NCBI GenBank assembly: GCA_022496805.1
Contig: CM040104.1
Location: 4,749,650 to 4,813,649, forward strand
DNA length: 64,000 nucleotides
From: Pohlia nutans
Taxonomy: Eukaryota > Streptophyta > Bryopsida > Bryales > Mniaceae
Reading direction: 5' to 3'
A model generated the notes under the pieces. It did no database searches and was not told the DNA's origin. It was given only the letters and a program-made list of their open reading frames with translations. Both the position numbers and the translations under genes were made by a program. The first letter of the stretch is position 1. Every line of letters starts with the position of its first letter. Positions 38,946 through 64,000 of the stretch are shown here, in pieces.

Positions 38946-39156
38946 ACTCTCTTCTCACCCCAGACTCTGTCATCCGTCTATGGCAGAGACTTTTAGGTGT
39001 GTAACTATGTAGGATCGTTGTCTGTGTTGATAGTTTCGGGTCGTAGCGCACCACGTACGGCTTCTTCCGTGCTAGGAAGAACGCTTCGTTCGTCTTCAAA
39101 GCCTGTACCCTTTTTTACGTGTGAATGGAATGTTGTGGATGTTGTTGCTAATGACC
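38946..39156 (+). promoter_or_regulatory. THI4-B 3' UTR between the stop codon and the riboswitch
   Basis: Candidate alternative 5' splice sites lie here, for example TTTTAG|GTGTGTAAC (donor at about 38997). In plant THIC genes a TPP aptamer in the 3' UTR controls use of such a donor. This segment has no counterpart behind THI4-A. Which donor is used cannot be decided from sequence alone. Confidence 0.45.
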
Positions 39157-39242
39157 ATGGCGCCGGGGGTGCTTGCTTTCAGCAGGCTGAGAGAGTCCCT
39201 TAAAACCTGATCAGGATAATACCTGCGAAGGGAGTGTGCCAT
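39157..39242 (+). promoter_or_regulatory. TPP riboswitch (THI-box aptamer) in the THI4-B 3' UTR
   Basis: The conserved landmarks occur in order: GGGGGTGCTTG, a short P3 hairpin (TGCT...AGCA), GGCTGAGAGAGTCCC, ACCTGATCAGGATAATACC, and TGCGAAGGGA. ATGGC (39157-39161) and GCCAT (39238-39242) close the P1 stem. CTGAGA and GATAAT are the pyrimidine- and pyrophosphate-contacting elements of the TPP aptamer. The P3 arm is short. Position downstream of the stop codon matches the eukaryotic 3'-UTR type known from plant THIC, where TPP binding changes splicing and 3'-end choice and lowers expression. Here it would act on thiazole synthase. Confidence 0.95.
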
Positions 39243-39600
39243 TCATTTGTTTGTGCAGGTGATGACCTACGCGGGCGAGCGGGGACACATCCGATGAGGT
39301 GACGATTGGTGCTCTGTTTTGCATTTTGCTTTTGAATGTTTGTCCTTTTTCTTTTGCATTTGGATGGTTGTGGTTGTGTGTAAATTGTGTGCAGGGGACG
39401 TGGTGATGATGCTCGTCTTTCCGTGAGGGAAGCGCAGAATAAGCAACCGTGTGGGTGGAGAGGACCTCGTTGTCATCGCCGTGCCAAACTCGAAGCTCTG
39501 CAACCACAGGGTTTCTTATTCTGCATGCTTCCCGGATGTGGGATTGCATTAACTTACTTAGTTCGACTGTAGCTTGCAAGTTTTCATTTCTTAGTGATGC
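39243..39600 (+). promoter_or_regulatory. Downstream 3' UTR of THI4-B with candidate acceptors
   Basis: TTTGTTTGTGCAG|GTGATG (acceptor at about 39258) directly follows the aptamer, and TGTGTGCAG|GGGACG (about 39395) is a second. Both have pyrimidine-rich leads. They would allow a spliced form that removes the aptamer. Short open frames here are not protein-like. Confidence 0.4.
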
Positions 39601-40591
39601 TTACCTATGAGCTTCTCTTCTGAAACGGAGTTGCCGATACTCCACGTTGTACCATTTGGTGCGTTGTATTAATTGACACTCTGTAATATGAAATTTGTAT
39701 AATATCCAGGTGGTACTTTTTTAGCATTTTTTGTTATCAGTCGCCATGGAATTTGTAGGATGTTTGAGTTCTCCATGAATTTGTGGAGTTGTGGTAATTA
39801 TGTTAAATGACTGTCAATAGCTGGACTTATAATGATCTAATTCATGCCTGGAACCTTGTTAATTGCTGTAGTATTACAATGCTTGAGGTTGAATGATAGT
39901 AGCATTGTTTTTTGCTCGAACAGTAGACAGTAGTGTACAGTTTGAGTGACTGTAGAATTCTCTTACTGTGAAGATAAGCATCTTCTTAGAACATATCTGG
40001 AATATCCCAAAAGATTCTTCAGTTCTGGAATATTTCATCCAAATTGTCTAACATATCAATCGACAGTGAACAGTTGATGTCTGTCATCTACTACGACGAT
40101 AAGTTGGAAAAAGGTGTCATACGTGAACAACCCTGTGATAGTATCCAGTTTTTGTAGGACATGGATTTTACTATATACATGATCGTTTGCAATGGCCCCA
40201 AAAAATGTTTGAGCAACAAATCGATAGTTTTTATGGTTATTTGTATTCTTCAACAGTTGGAGGTTATATTTTCTCAATATCTTTTCGATCTGCATGAATT
40301 TTAGGGTTGAGAATTCAACAATCTCATGCTAGATGAATCTTCACTGCCCGAAGTTGAGGTTGTTGGGGGAGTAACTAGAATGCTCCTTTTAGGGTATACT
40401 CAGATAAGGAAAATTTCTTATTCTTGAAAGGAATAACATAACACTAACTAGGTTGAGATTAGAGTCAAAGAAGAATAATGGAGTTATTATCAAGATTATT
40501 GTAGGCAGAAATTTTCATATACTTCAATTTTCTAATCCTTTACATATGTGAAACGCAACTTATGTACTTTAAATTATTTCTTTTTGTTTAA
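39601..40591. other. Intergenic DNA, nothing recognised
   Basis: It is AT-rich without a supported gene. AACATATCTGGAATATCCC and CTGGAATATTTCATCC near 39990-40040 are a minor duplication. Confidence 0.35.
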
Positions 40592-40809
40592 CCCTTAAAT
40601 GCCTGATGGGGATAGTATATACGTTGGCGTATATTTGACATTTGTTGTAAATAGAAAGTTTCAAATTGAAACCCCAGTAGCTCATTAAAATTATGTTGAT
40701 GTGAATTTTAACTTCACTTTTGATCTTAAACCCATAGGAAGTGTGGAACTATGACAAATACAACAGAATGTTGGTGTATAATACTGGTCGGAAAGGGCTC
40801 TCTGCACCT
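40592..40809. mobile_element. TTAA-flanked MITE M9, 218 bp, first of three abutting
   Basis: TTAA at 40588-40591 and 40810-40813. It begins CCCTTAAATGCCTGATGGGG and ends GGGCTCTCTGCACCT. Both ends match M12 in inverted orientation (ACGTTGGCG and TACTGGTC motifs), so it is a shorter or eroded relative of M12. Confidence 0.6.
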
Positions 40810-40813
40810 TTAA

Positions 40814-41354
40814 CCCTTTAGCGCGCCAGCGTCCATATATTGGACGATGAACAGATTAAAGCTGTTTGATTTCCATCCAAAGTGGACAGTTTTCATCCAC
40901 CAATTTTTTTTTTGGATTCTTGTGTAAGTTGACTATTCTTTGTACAGTGTGGATCTTCAAAATAGGTTATCATGATTTTTGGAAAAATTACACAATTGGT
41001 TTATGTCAAGTTTCATTCTTAGTTCAAAAAGTGAGACCTTAGACATGATTTTCCAAAATAAGTAGAATCAAATAATGGAAACCATACCATCGTGTAGTGC
41101 ATGTTATTCCAATTTCATTCCAATATTTTTCAAATTTTTTGTGTTAATTTGGGATTTTTAATTGAATTTCAAGAGAAAACCTTGCAAAATTATTTTAAAT
41201 TTTTTAATAAAAAATATGATACATCTAACCGTACAGATGTGATCTTCACATTGGCATTTACAAATTTTCTTTGTACATCAACTCCATTTTCGGTTTCCAT
41301 CAAACATTTTATAACACTTCTTTAAAAACAGTGTTGAATTGGGACGTTAAAGGG
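40814..41354. mobile_element. TTAA-flanked MITE M10, 541 bp, second of three
   Basis: It shares TTAA 40810-40813 with M9 and TTAA 41355-41358 with M11. The left end is CCCTTTAGCGCGCCAGCGTC; the reverse complement of the right end is CCCTTTAACGTCCCAATTCA. It is the uninterrupted relative of M7. Confidence 0.8.
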
Positions 41355-41358
41355 TTAA

Positions 41359-42163
41359 CCCTTTAGTGCCTAGGGTACTGTAGCAGACAGCTCTGGATTT
41401 CAGTGGGTTTTTCCACTGTGGTTGAGACTACCAAAAATAGAATGGGTTAAATTAGAAAGTAACCGTACAATTCTATTCTCAATTCGAGAGCACACATTTT
41501 ATTAAAATTTGAGAATCATCTGATGGTGGGATCGGAAGATTATAGTATGTATTTGAACTGTATAATGCACGCTCAAAAACGAGATTTTGGGGGGTGTGTG
41601 ACTTCAAAGTTAAATAGAATTTGAGGTAAATTTTCAAAAATAAAAGCAAAGAAGTTCAGCTATGCCCTATGTCAACACCTCTCCGTTGCAATCTTTCATA
41701 TCAAAAATAGACTCACACATAATTATTGTGAGATTTATAAGTGAAAGTCACTTGTCCATGTACGGTTTAGGACACAATTTTATACGTTGAAAATTAACAG
41801 GAGTGGGTACATTAGTCAAGATCGGATTACACACACTAATGGAAGATGAAGAAGAGAACACAATCCAAAAAAATAAAACAAGATAACAAACTTCCAAACA
41901 CAAGAAATACTACACAATACATATGTTGTATTTGTAAGTATTTACTGTATTTTCAAGTATTTGCAGTATTTTTGCGTTCTGTTGATATAGGTATTTTGAT
42001 AGTTGTACAATTCCAAATTGAAAATTTCTTTTTATGGAAGGTGCGTAATGTATGTGCGCAAATCTGAACTTCAAAACTGAAGTTCTAATTCTTCACGGAT
42101 TCTCTGCTATTTGCATTTCGGACGTTGTAGTGACTATAATGTGGTTTGCTAGGCACTAAAGGG
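41359..42163. mobile_element. TTAA-flanked MITE M11, 805 bp, third of three
   Basis: TTAA at 41355-41358 and 42164-42167. Termini CCCTTTAGTGCCTAGGG and CTAGGCACTAAAGGG are nearly perfect inverted repeats. After the right TTAA a further GGGTTAA follows. The interior has no transposase-like frame. Confidence 0.8.
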
Positions 42164-42174
42164 TTAAGGGTTAA

Positions 42175-43593
42175 ATACACTTGGACTTAGAAAATGTTAA
42201 ATATGCATAAAGTTTTTTAGCAGTTAGTGGAGTCCATTCTTTTCAACAATAGCATTGTAGAAGCTTTAACATTAAATACAATATCTCACCACCTAATTTT
42301 TAGCTAAAGATGATGTGGACTTGCCCATGATTCTAAATCTACTATAATAATTCGGGAATAGTAGCTACTATTCTAAAGTCAATAGAAGGCTAAAAAAAAC
42401 CTTATGTGATTAAAAAATGGTTAAAGAATGTTAAGATATAAAAGATTATTCAATTATGTACGAAGTAATTTTTGTACTTTGATAACCTTGATCATTCGAA
42501 CTCTTAGTGTCATTGTTTTATCCCATTCAGGTGAAGATATTCTCCTTTAGTTATAAATGTACCCTTATATAATGGAATAATGGTGATGGAATAATGGTGA
42601 TGAAGTGAACAACATGTTTGCCTTGTGATGCATAAACATTGAGACGATTTGTAAGTGTTCATTTACAATGCTAAAATTTCAATCCTTTTTTAATATGTTT
42701 CTTTGGGACTAAAATATACTACAGTCGCTGGTTATTTTTGTATTCTTCATTTTAACAAACGATTTCGACATGTTCATACATTTTTGGCTATTTGTAACTT
42801 TTGGACATGGGTTTAGTCTAGTTTAGCATTTGGAGAGGTTTTTGAAGTACTCTAATTACCAAAACCAAGTATGTTTGATAAAAAAATTCATTCAAAAAGC
42901 CATATCACATTCATATGTGAATAAAAATCAAATTGTAAACATGAAAATTGTAGTACTTCATATATTGAACAATAGAGCTAATCTATAAGATGTGGTTTGT
43001 TCTTTTTTTTTGAGTCTCCATGATATTAAATTCTTGCATTCAATGTAATTAATGACATTTTTTAAACATTGCCTTTTGATAAATATCAACCAATAGAGAA
43101 CAACAAATGACCAAACACATTTTAGCAATCATTGTTGAGCAAAAAATAATTTGGTTCAAAGTTTCATCTCTAAGTTCCAATGGTGACACCTAATTGTAGT
43201 TTGGAAAGAAAATCAAGAGAATGCTAGTAGATTGCTTGCAATTACAACATTTTCATTTTAAGAAAGAAAGAAAGTTAGAAATATCAACTTAAGTACACTC
43301 TAGAAACAGAACTAAAATGTATTTAGAGTAGAGACAAAAAGAAAGTAAAACACACCATGACTAATAAATAAACTCTAATGTAGAGAAAATGTCAATCCAA
43401 AATCAATTGTTGCCTCCGAGTAACTGGATTTCAAAGTTAATCACCTCAAAGACTTAGTTTTGTAGATATTTTAGAAACCACTCACAAAAATCACAATGCA
43501 TGTCTTTTCAAGCCACCGCCATTTTTGACACATTCACACATCATTCTCATAAATTAAAAAATTAAAAAAGAACATATATACATATACATATAC

Positions 43594-43638
<45 letters not shown>

Positions 43639-44990
43639 AAATATATATATTATATATATACAAACTAGAATTAAATGTAAAAAGTTTGTAGATTTGAATA
43701 CCAATTAAATTTATTTGATAGATTTGAGGTTATGAGACATCATTGACAATTATGAATAATTTATTAGGTGCAATTAGATGTACGCGATAAGGAATAAGTA
43801 TCAAACTTTTGAAAAATGAATCTAGAAAGTTGACAATTGTCACGTACTTTTGTAATATAGTGTATCTACAATACTGAAAATTTCACAAATCAAATTGAGA
43901 ATCAAAAGATTTTTTTTAACAAATTCAATAATTACATGAAAATGGATGAAATCTTCAATTGTAGACATACGTGCTTAGAAGTTCATGTGATGCATCAATT
44001 GTGAGTGCATAAATTAACATGATCACTACAATGTTGTTCATCTCACACATCCAAGGATTCTTATTGTTGCAACGCCGGAAAGGTTTATGACTCATACCAT
44101 CTCAAGCATATCAATTGATTGCAGGGTTCTTTTACTCGATCACTAGACAAAATGTTGAAGACGTATAGAATATCTCCCTGTGTGTCAGACAATCGTACTC
44201 TTAAAATATACATAAAATGTTTTGAATTATTCTTGAATATCTGAAAATGTTACATTCAAGTTGTTGCACATATTTGACACTTGCCTAATTTCACAGTCAA
44301 CGTCAGGCGTCTAATGCAACGCCAAGTTGGAAGATAGTGTCAGACATGACTGACAGTTAGCCAGTTATGTAGAACATAGCCCATTCAATGTTTCCAAGTT
44401 GTTGATCTGATGTACTAAGAGTGACTGGATTTACACAGGCATCCATCCTCTATTGTGTCAACATGAGCGCTGCAAAGTTGTCCATCTCTTGTATCAGAAA
44501 ATTCTTTTTGTTCAATAGTGCAAAAGGTTTATATCTGACACCGTCTCCAACATGTAGGCTATTGGTTGATTACCATACCAAAGTAGAAAGCTCGTACAAT
44601 CTGGGGTAAAAGAACCCCACTTTGGAGCACCTCAGAATATGTAGCAGATCCCCGAATGTTAGAGTTTAGTTACTTTAGTTAATGAACAAGTGGTGAGAGT
44701 GGTGAGACACTGTATTTGATGTCTATGTACAATGCTACTATTGAAAAGGGTGTGACCTGGTGTTGGCCGCCAAAGAACCTTATGTTTGATAAACAAAAAA
44801 AAACCATTATATTTATATGAACTACTACATGTAAATACAATATCTAATACCGTAACTTGGTAGTAGCTCCGGCACAAATTAATTCAATTTTTCTTTTTAA
44901 AGTGTTAGGTGTCGCTTCCTTATTGGTTGTGACCCATGAAAAAGAGGACATGGATGGCGGGAAAGCCGATCAGCTGCTACCAAATTATGG
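42175..44990. other. AT-rich intergenic DNA with a (TA)n microsatellite
   Basis: A (TA)n tract with CATATA variants lies at about 43575-43660. No gene is recognised. Frames such as 44421-44609 are short and have no family resemblance I can see. Confidence 0.4.
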
Positions 44991-44993
44991 TAC

Positions 44994-45440
44994 TTAACAA
45001 CCTCCAGCACCGCCGCCACCACCACCGCCGCCGCAGCCACCACCACCACCACCGCCGCCACCGCCACCACCGCCTCCACTGCCTCCACCGCCTCCACCGC
45101 CTCCACCGTCGCCTCCACCACCACCGCTAAAACCACCTCCACCACCACCGTCACCTCCACCCCAACCACCTCCACCCCAACCGCCTCCACCACCATCGCC
45201 TCCACCAAAATCCGGTCCAACGCTAGCTAATACAACACCACCAGCAACACCGCCAGCAACACCGCCAGCAAGCCCTCCTTCCAGACCACCACCACCTCCA
45301 CCACCACCAAAACCCCAGGCACCTTGCCGGTAAAGTCGCCGGCCTCGCCTCCTACACAGTATTGAAAGTGTGACTATGGCTATGACAAAAGCTAGCCACA
45401 CCACAAAAATGATAATCGGGATTTTGACGGAGTCGTCCAT
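44994..45440 (-). CDS. Small single-pass membrane glycine-rich protein
   Basis: This intronless frame of 148 residues begins MDDSVK, followed at once by a hydrophobic segment (about 7-29, IPIIIFVVWLAFVIAIVTLS), then CRRRGRRLYR and about 105 residues that are mostly glycine with scattered Trp, Phe, Ser, Asp and Cys. The basic cluster after the membrane span suggests a signal anchor with the glycine-rich tail in the cytosol. Absence of a cleavable signal pattern argues against a secreted cell-wall GRP. Glycine-rich proteins of plants are diverse and often stress- or wall-related; no role can be fixed here. The simple-repeat DNA (CCA/CCG/CCT on the plus strand) makes the length variable and raises the chance of sequencing error. 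A coding gene is favoured by the well-formed membrane anchor, which the repeat cannot explain. Confidence 0.6.
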   Translation of the reverse strand: MDDSVKIPIIIFVVWLAFVIAIVTLSILCRRRGRRLYRQGAWGFGGGGGGGGLEGGLAGGVAGGVAGGVVLASVGPDFGGGDGGGGGWGGGGWGGGDGGGGGGFSGGGGGDGGGGGGGGGSGGGGGGGGGGGGGGCGGGGGGGGAGGC

Positions 45441-45938
45441 CTTGAATGAATGGTGGTCAAATCTGTTTGTTCAAGATCAGCTCTGTAATTGTATTTCCAC
45501 TCTGTCAGTCCCTGCCAATATTTGTGTCACCGTGCGTTTCAAAACAGCTTGTTCAGTGCGCGCTCCAGGTGCTCAGCTCCGGCCTTGAATGGTCTCAGAT
45601 AATTGATGTGAATACTGACCCCCATCAAGCAGCGTTTGGATTTATACAACTTGTGCGAGATGAATTCACTACCAAGTTTCAAGTGCAAGCTTACTCGACC
45701 GTATGGTTGGAGAAAGTTAACGTTCGGAAGTCTCCGTTGAATACATGGCATGCGGGTTGACCGTAATCTGTTAGCCGCGTTTGACATGCATGAAAAGTTC
45801 AGGGATTGGTTGTGGAGTTATATCTGTGACGTTTCTGATGAGATCCTGATCGCATTTGTGCAAACAGTCTGCAAGCAGTCGGCAAACAGTCGGCAAACTG
45901 AGTCGGCAACTCGGCATGGGAAGAAAAATGTTGTTTAG
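45441..45938. other. Probable promoter region of the glycine-rich gene and intergenic DNA
   Basis: No further gene is recognised. CAGTCGGCAAACAGTCGGCAA-type short repeats lie at about 45875-45905. Confidence 0.35.
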
Positions 45939-45940
45939 TA

Positions 45941-46269
45941 CTCCCTACGTTTCATAGAAATATCAGCCAATGGGAGGCCTAGAAGACCAATTTCTCATTG
46001 GCTGAAATTTCTCTCCTCACGGCTTCTCGCCTCTAATGTAAGGAGGCCCTAAGAGTTCATGTTTCAACTTGACGTTTTTTTTTGCCAAAAAGTCCTCAAT
46101 AATCAAAAATTGGGCTATCTTTAATTTTAGTATGTAGTTTTTGTATCACTCTCATTGTCAATCTTGTTTGAAGTGGACAATGCTCACGTTTTGAAGTATA
46201 AAACATAGGACAAAAATTAGGAAAAAAAACATGCCAAAAAGGTGGACTCTTAGTATGAAACGGAGGGAG
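45941..46269. mobile_element. Stowaway MITE, 329 bp
   Basis: It begins CTCCCTACGTTTCATA and ends TATGAAACGGAGGGAG. TA lies directly outside both ends (45939-45940 and 46270-46271). CTCCCTCCGT termini and the TA duplication are diagnostic of plant Stowaway (Tc1/mariner) MITEs. The termini are almost intact, suggesting fairly recent activity. Confidence 0.9.
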
Positions 46270-46271
46270 TA

Positions 46272-47955
46272 TTTAAGAGCACCCGCACCCTTCTCCCTCC
46301 CTTCACCCCTTACCGCTATAATCACATTTAAGATTTGGTGTCACAAGCTATCGTTTCCACACCCTTTAACCCCTATAATCACCCCCTATATATAATCATT
46401 ATAGTGCATGAATCAATCACAATCACTATACATGGATAATCATTTTTATTCATCAATTTAGGATAATGAACCCTTCTTGAATCAGCTATAGAAGGACTAT
46501 AGAGGCATTACTATATGTGGCTCTCTCACTTGCCCTGTAAAAACAACATTAAATTCAAGCATATTTCATTCTTCCAGAGTCAAAGGCTATTTCTGGCGTA
46601 GGGTGCACACGCTCTAAAAGCATCCACAAACCTCCACAACAAAGTGAGAGCAAGGAAGGTGAGGCTAGTATGAAGCAATTTTTCACGCAATAGCCATAGG
46701 GAACATCAAAAATGAACTTATAGGCCAAATTTAGAATTATTATTTGCTATTTTTAAAACGATGTAATTGAACCCCAAGATTTAGGCTAGGTTGGATAGGC
46801 TAGGTTGGATAGGTTTCATACAACCAGAAATCCAAAGAAATAGGTGCTTTCCACTGGTTCTTTACTGATTTTGAATTTTAGATGAGTCATTTCACCTTTT
46901 GGAATTTGGTGTAGAGCTAATGCCCATGGCAAAAAGAGAGCTAATTTATGAGCATGTAGAGAGTGCAAAGTTTTAAAAGACTTTGTCTAGAAGTGCAAAA
47001 GTCGAATGGTTTCTCACTTTTTGTGCATACAATCTCTTCTCTTTGACAACCTAGGGAATTTGAAGAACTTCTTGCATCCGTATGAACTAGGACTAAAGTA
47101 ACAATTTCTTAAATAAATAGCAGTGCAAGTGGACATTTAGAAAAGGATGCAAATAGGCCTTACACGACCTCCAATGTCAAAATTGTGCATATGAAAATAT
47201 AACGATGTAAACTGTGGTTGATATCCCACTAGATCTAAACCTTCAATAAAAATTACTTTACGATGTGATTTATTGACCAATATGGATTTTGCGTTTAGAT
47301 GTCATAAATGGTTTTGGATGCAGAAAAGGCTGTTCTATACATTCATTTGTGCCAACTTAGCACCCCTTGTATTAAAATTCCACAAATTAATCTTCTCCAA
47401 AATTCAAAAATTACAATTTCTTCATTAACTTTCCTCCTACTTTTTATTTGAATTAGGTGTAATTACCTTATTGGTATTACTTCCCTCATAAATATGTGTG
47501 TCATCAATCTTGCCATGGATTAGTTGGTAGAAGCACAAATACTATTTGTCAACACAAGCATTTGGTCTTTGAGGTAGTTTTGCCATTTCTATAGGTAGGC
47601 TAAAATTAAATTTGAAGTTGAGTAAATCTATAGCAATTGAAGAGTGACAAAATCATCAACTTTTGGAAAATCTATACACAAACCATAACCTATTTATACA
47701 TATTTTAGTGCATTGATATCCTTTTCAAAATGCATACAAGAATCACAAATTTGTTTGTTTATTATTTAATAATAAACACACTCGAGTTGAAAGCCACGGG
47801 AATAGGAAAACTACCTCAAATGTTGTCATCAAAACTTGCGCTTCGATTACTTTTAACATTCTAGCAGATTTTGAATTTCACGTACAATACTGGGTCTCTA
47901 GAGACAATGCGTGTCAATCACACTAAAGATTGAAATCTGAGTCAAGAGGATTTAA
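46272..47955. other. AT-rich intergenic DNA, nothing recognised
   Basis: A 15-bp unit, GGCTAGGTTGGATAG, is repeated at about 46783-46811. No gene or element boundary was found. Confidence 0.4.
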
Positions 47956-48332
47956 CCCTTGAAGGTCCAAAGAGCCCGTTCTGACCAGTGTTGGACTATT
48001 ATGTCACGGTTCTCAGTGAAATGAATCAATCAGAGTCATTATGAGAAGTGGTGGACCTCAAACGGCTATTTAGAATGAACCATTGTCCAAGGTTTTCACT
48101 GTAGAAAGATGCCATAACAATCCAACACTGGTTCTGACCAATATTATGCATCAGTATTTTGTTGTATTTAGAATGGTTCCTCACCTCCAATGTTCTAAAA
48201 TCAAAAGTGAAGTTGAAATTCATGCTGCCATGGTTCTAATGAGCTACTATGGTCCCAATTTGGAGCTTCTTACTTACAGCAAATGCCAAATATGTGCCAA
48301 CGTATCTACCATCCCAATGGGACCTTTAAGGG
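47956..48332. mobile_element. TTAA-flanked MITE M12, 377 bp
   Basis: TTAA at 47952-47955 and 48333-48336. Left end CCCTTGAAGGTCC; the reverse complement of the right end is CCCTTAAAGGTCCCATTGGG. It is related to M9 in inverted orientation. Confidence 0.75.
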
Positions 48333-48336
48333 TTAA

Positions 48337-48773
48337 GTAGAAAATGCAAGCAGAAGAAAATTCCATTTGCCCTAAACAAGTAAAATCTGGTAATGTCTTG
48401 AAAACAATTCATGGTCGGCATTGATTTTACTGCTATCGACACAGGCTCACAACTACTTGATCAAATCTATAAATGAGCAGCTGAATGCAACTACCCTGAC
48501 ATTCTCTAAACATTTGTTCATGTGCTACCTAAATCTACAAGTGTACACGACACAAAATTCTATGGCAGACAATACTTGTTCATCAGTTCCACGAGTAAAC
48601 CCACTGACTTCAACTTCGTCAGTGCAATTGTATACTGGGAACCTTCTGTATTCGTAAGCCAGCTGCTGCTCACCTAGCTTAAAAATCAGAGCAGCCGCAC
48701 AAGGCTGAGCATCTTAATACTAACAAAATTGTGTTACTATCCCAGGCGAACAATTCTAAAAAACACTGGATCG
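48337..48773 (-). other. Probable 3' UTR of the SPIRRIG-like gene
   Basis: It lies just beyond the TAG stop (complement of 48774-48776). A minus-strand open frame here (reading AYEYRRFPVYNC) was considered as an alternative last exon and rejected. Confidence 0.35.

Positions 48774-64000
<15,227 letters not shown>

Noticed and set aside
48536..48710. Alternative last exon of the SPI-like gene
   Set aside because: The short exon 48774-48842 joins in phase 0, starts LSVKV as in relatives, and ends at a stop; the alternative has no family resemblance.

Overview
This is nuclear DNA of a land plant. The evidence is three plant gene families with GT-AG introns (a TRM/LONGIFOLIA-like protein, thiazole synthase THI4/THI1 with a plastid transit peptide, and a SPIRRIG-type BEACH protein), set in AT-rich intergenic DNA full of small DNA transposons. 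A TPP riboswitch in the 3' region of a THI4 gene suggests a seed-free plant, perhaps a bryophyte. That is inference; the species cannot be fixed from the sequence.

Layout. (1) 1-3820, plus strand: the 3' part or nearly all of a TRM-like gene in four exons. (2) 8022-9225, plus: THI4 copy A. (3) About 9.2-37.7 kb: repeat territory. It holds long hairpins, a copia remnant, a 6.47-kb terminal-inverted-repeat (TIR) element (13491-19960) filled with tandem palindromes and carrying a nested TA-flanked element, a GTCCGTCC/CGACGG tandem repeat, a 160-bp tandem repeat, a long TA-rich microsatellite, a broken exon, and many MITEs. (4) 37742-38945, plus: THI4 copy B, followed at 39157-39242 by a clear TPP riboswitch aptamer. 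(5) 40.6-42.2 kb: three MITEs abutting at shared TTAA sites. (6) 44994-45440, minus: a small membrane-anchored glycine-rich protein. (7) 48774-64000, minus: thirty exons of a SPIRRIG/BCHC-like BEACH-WD40 gene whose N-terminus lies beyond the window.

Main biological points. The two THI4 copies encode identical mature enzymes, and their nucleotide identity stops exactly at the stop codon. Only copy B has the TPP aptamer, so one copy is probably under TPP feedback and the other is not. At least ten elements are bounded by TTAA and begin CCYT / end in G-rich complements, which is the signature of piggyBac-type MITEs. They include three in a row sharing TTAA junctions, and one sits in an intron of the BEACH gene. 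No transposase gene is visible.

All exon joins were made by hand from splice consensus, reading phase and family resemblance. Lengths and phases close for every join proposed, but none has been tested against transcripts.
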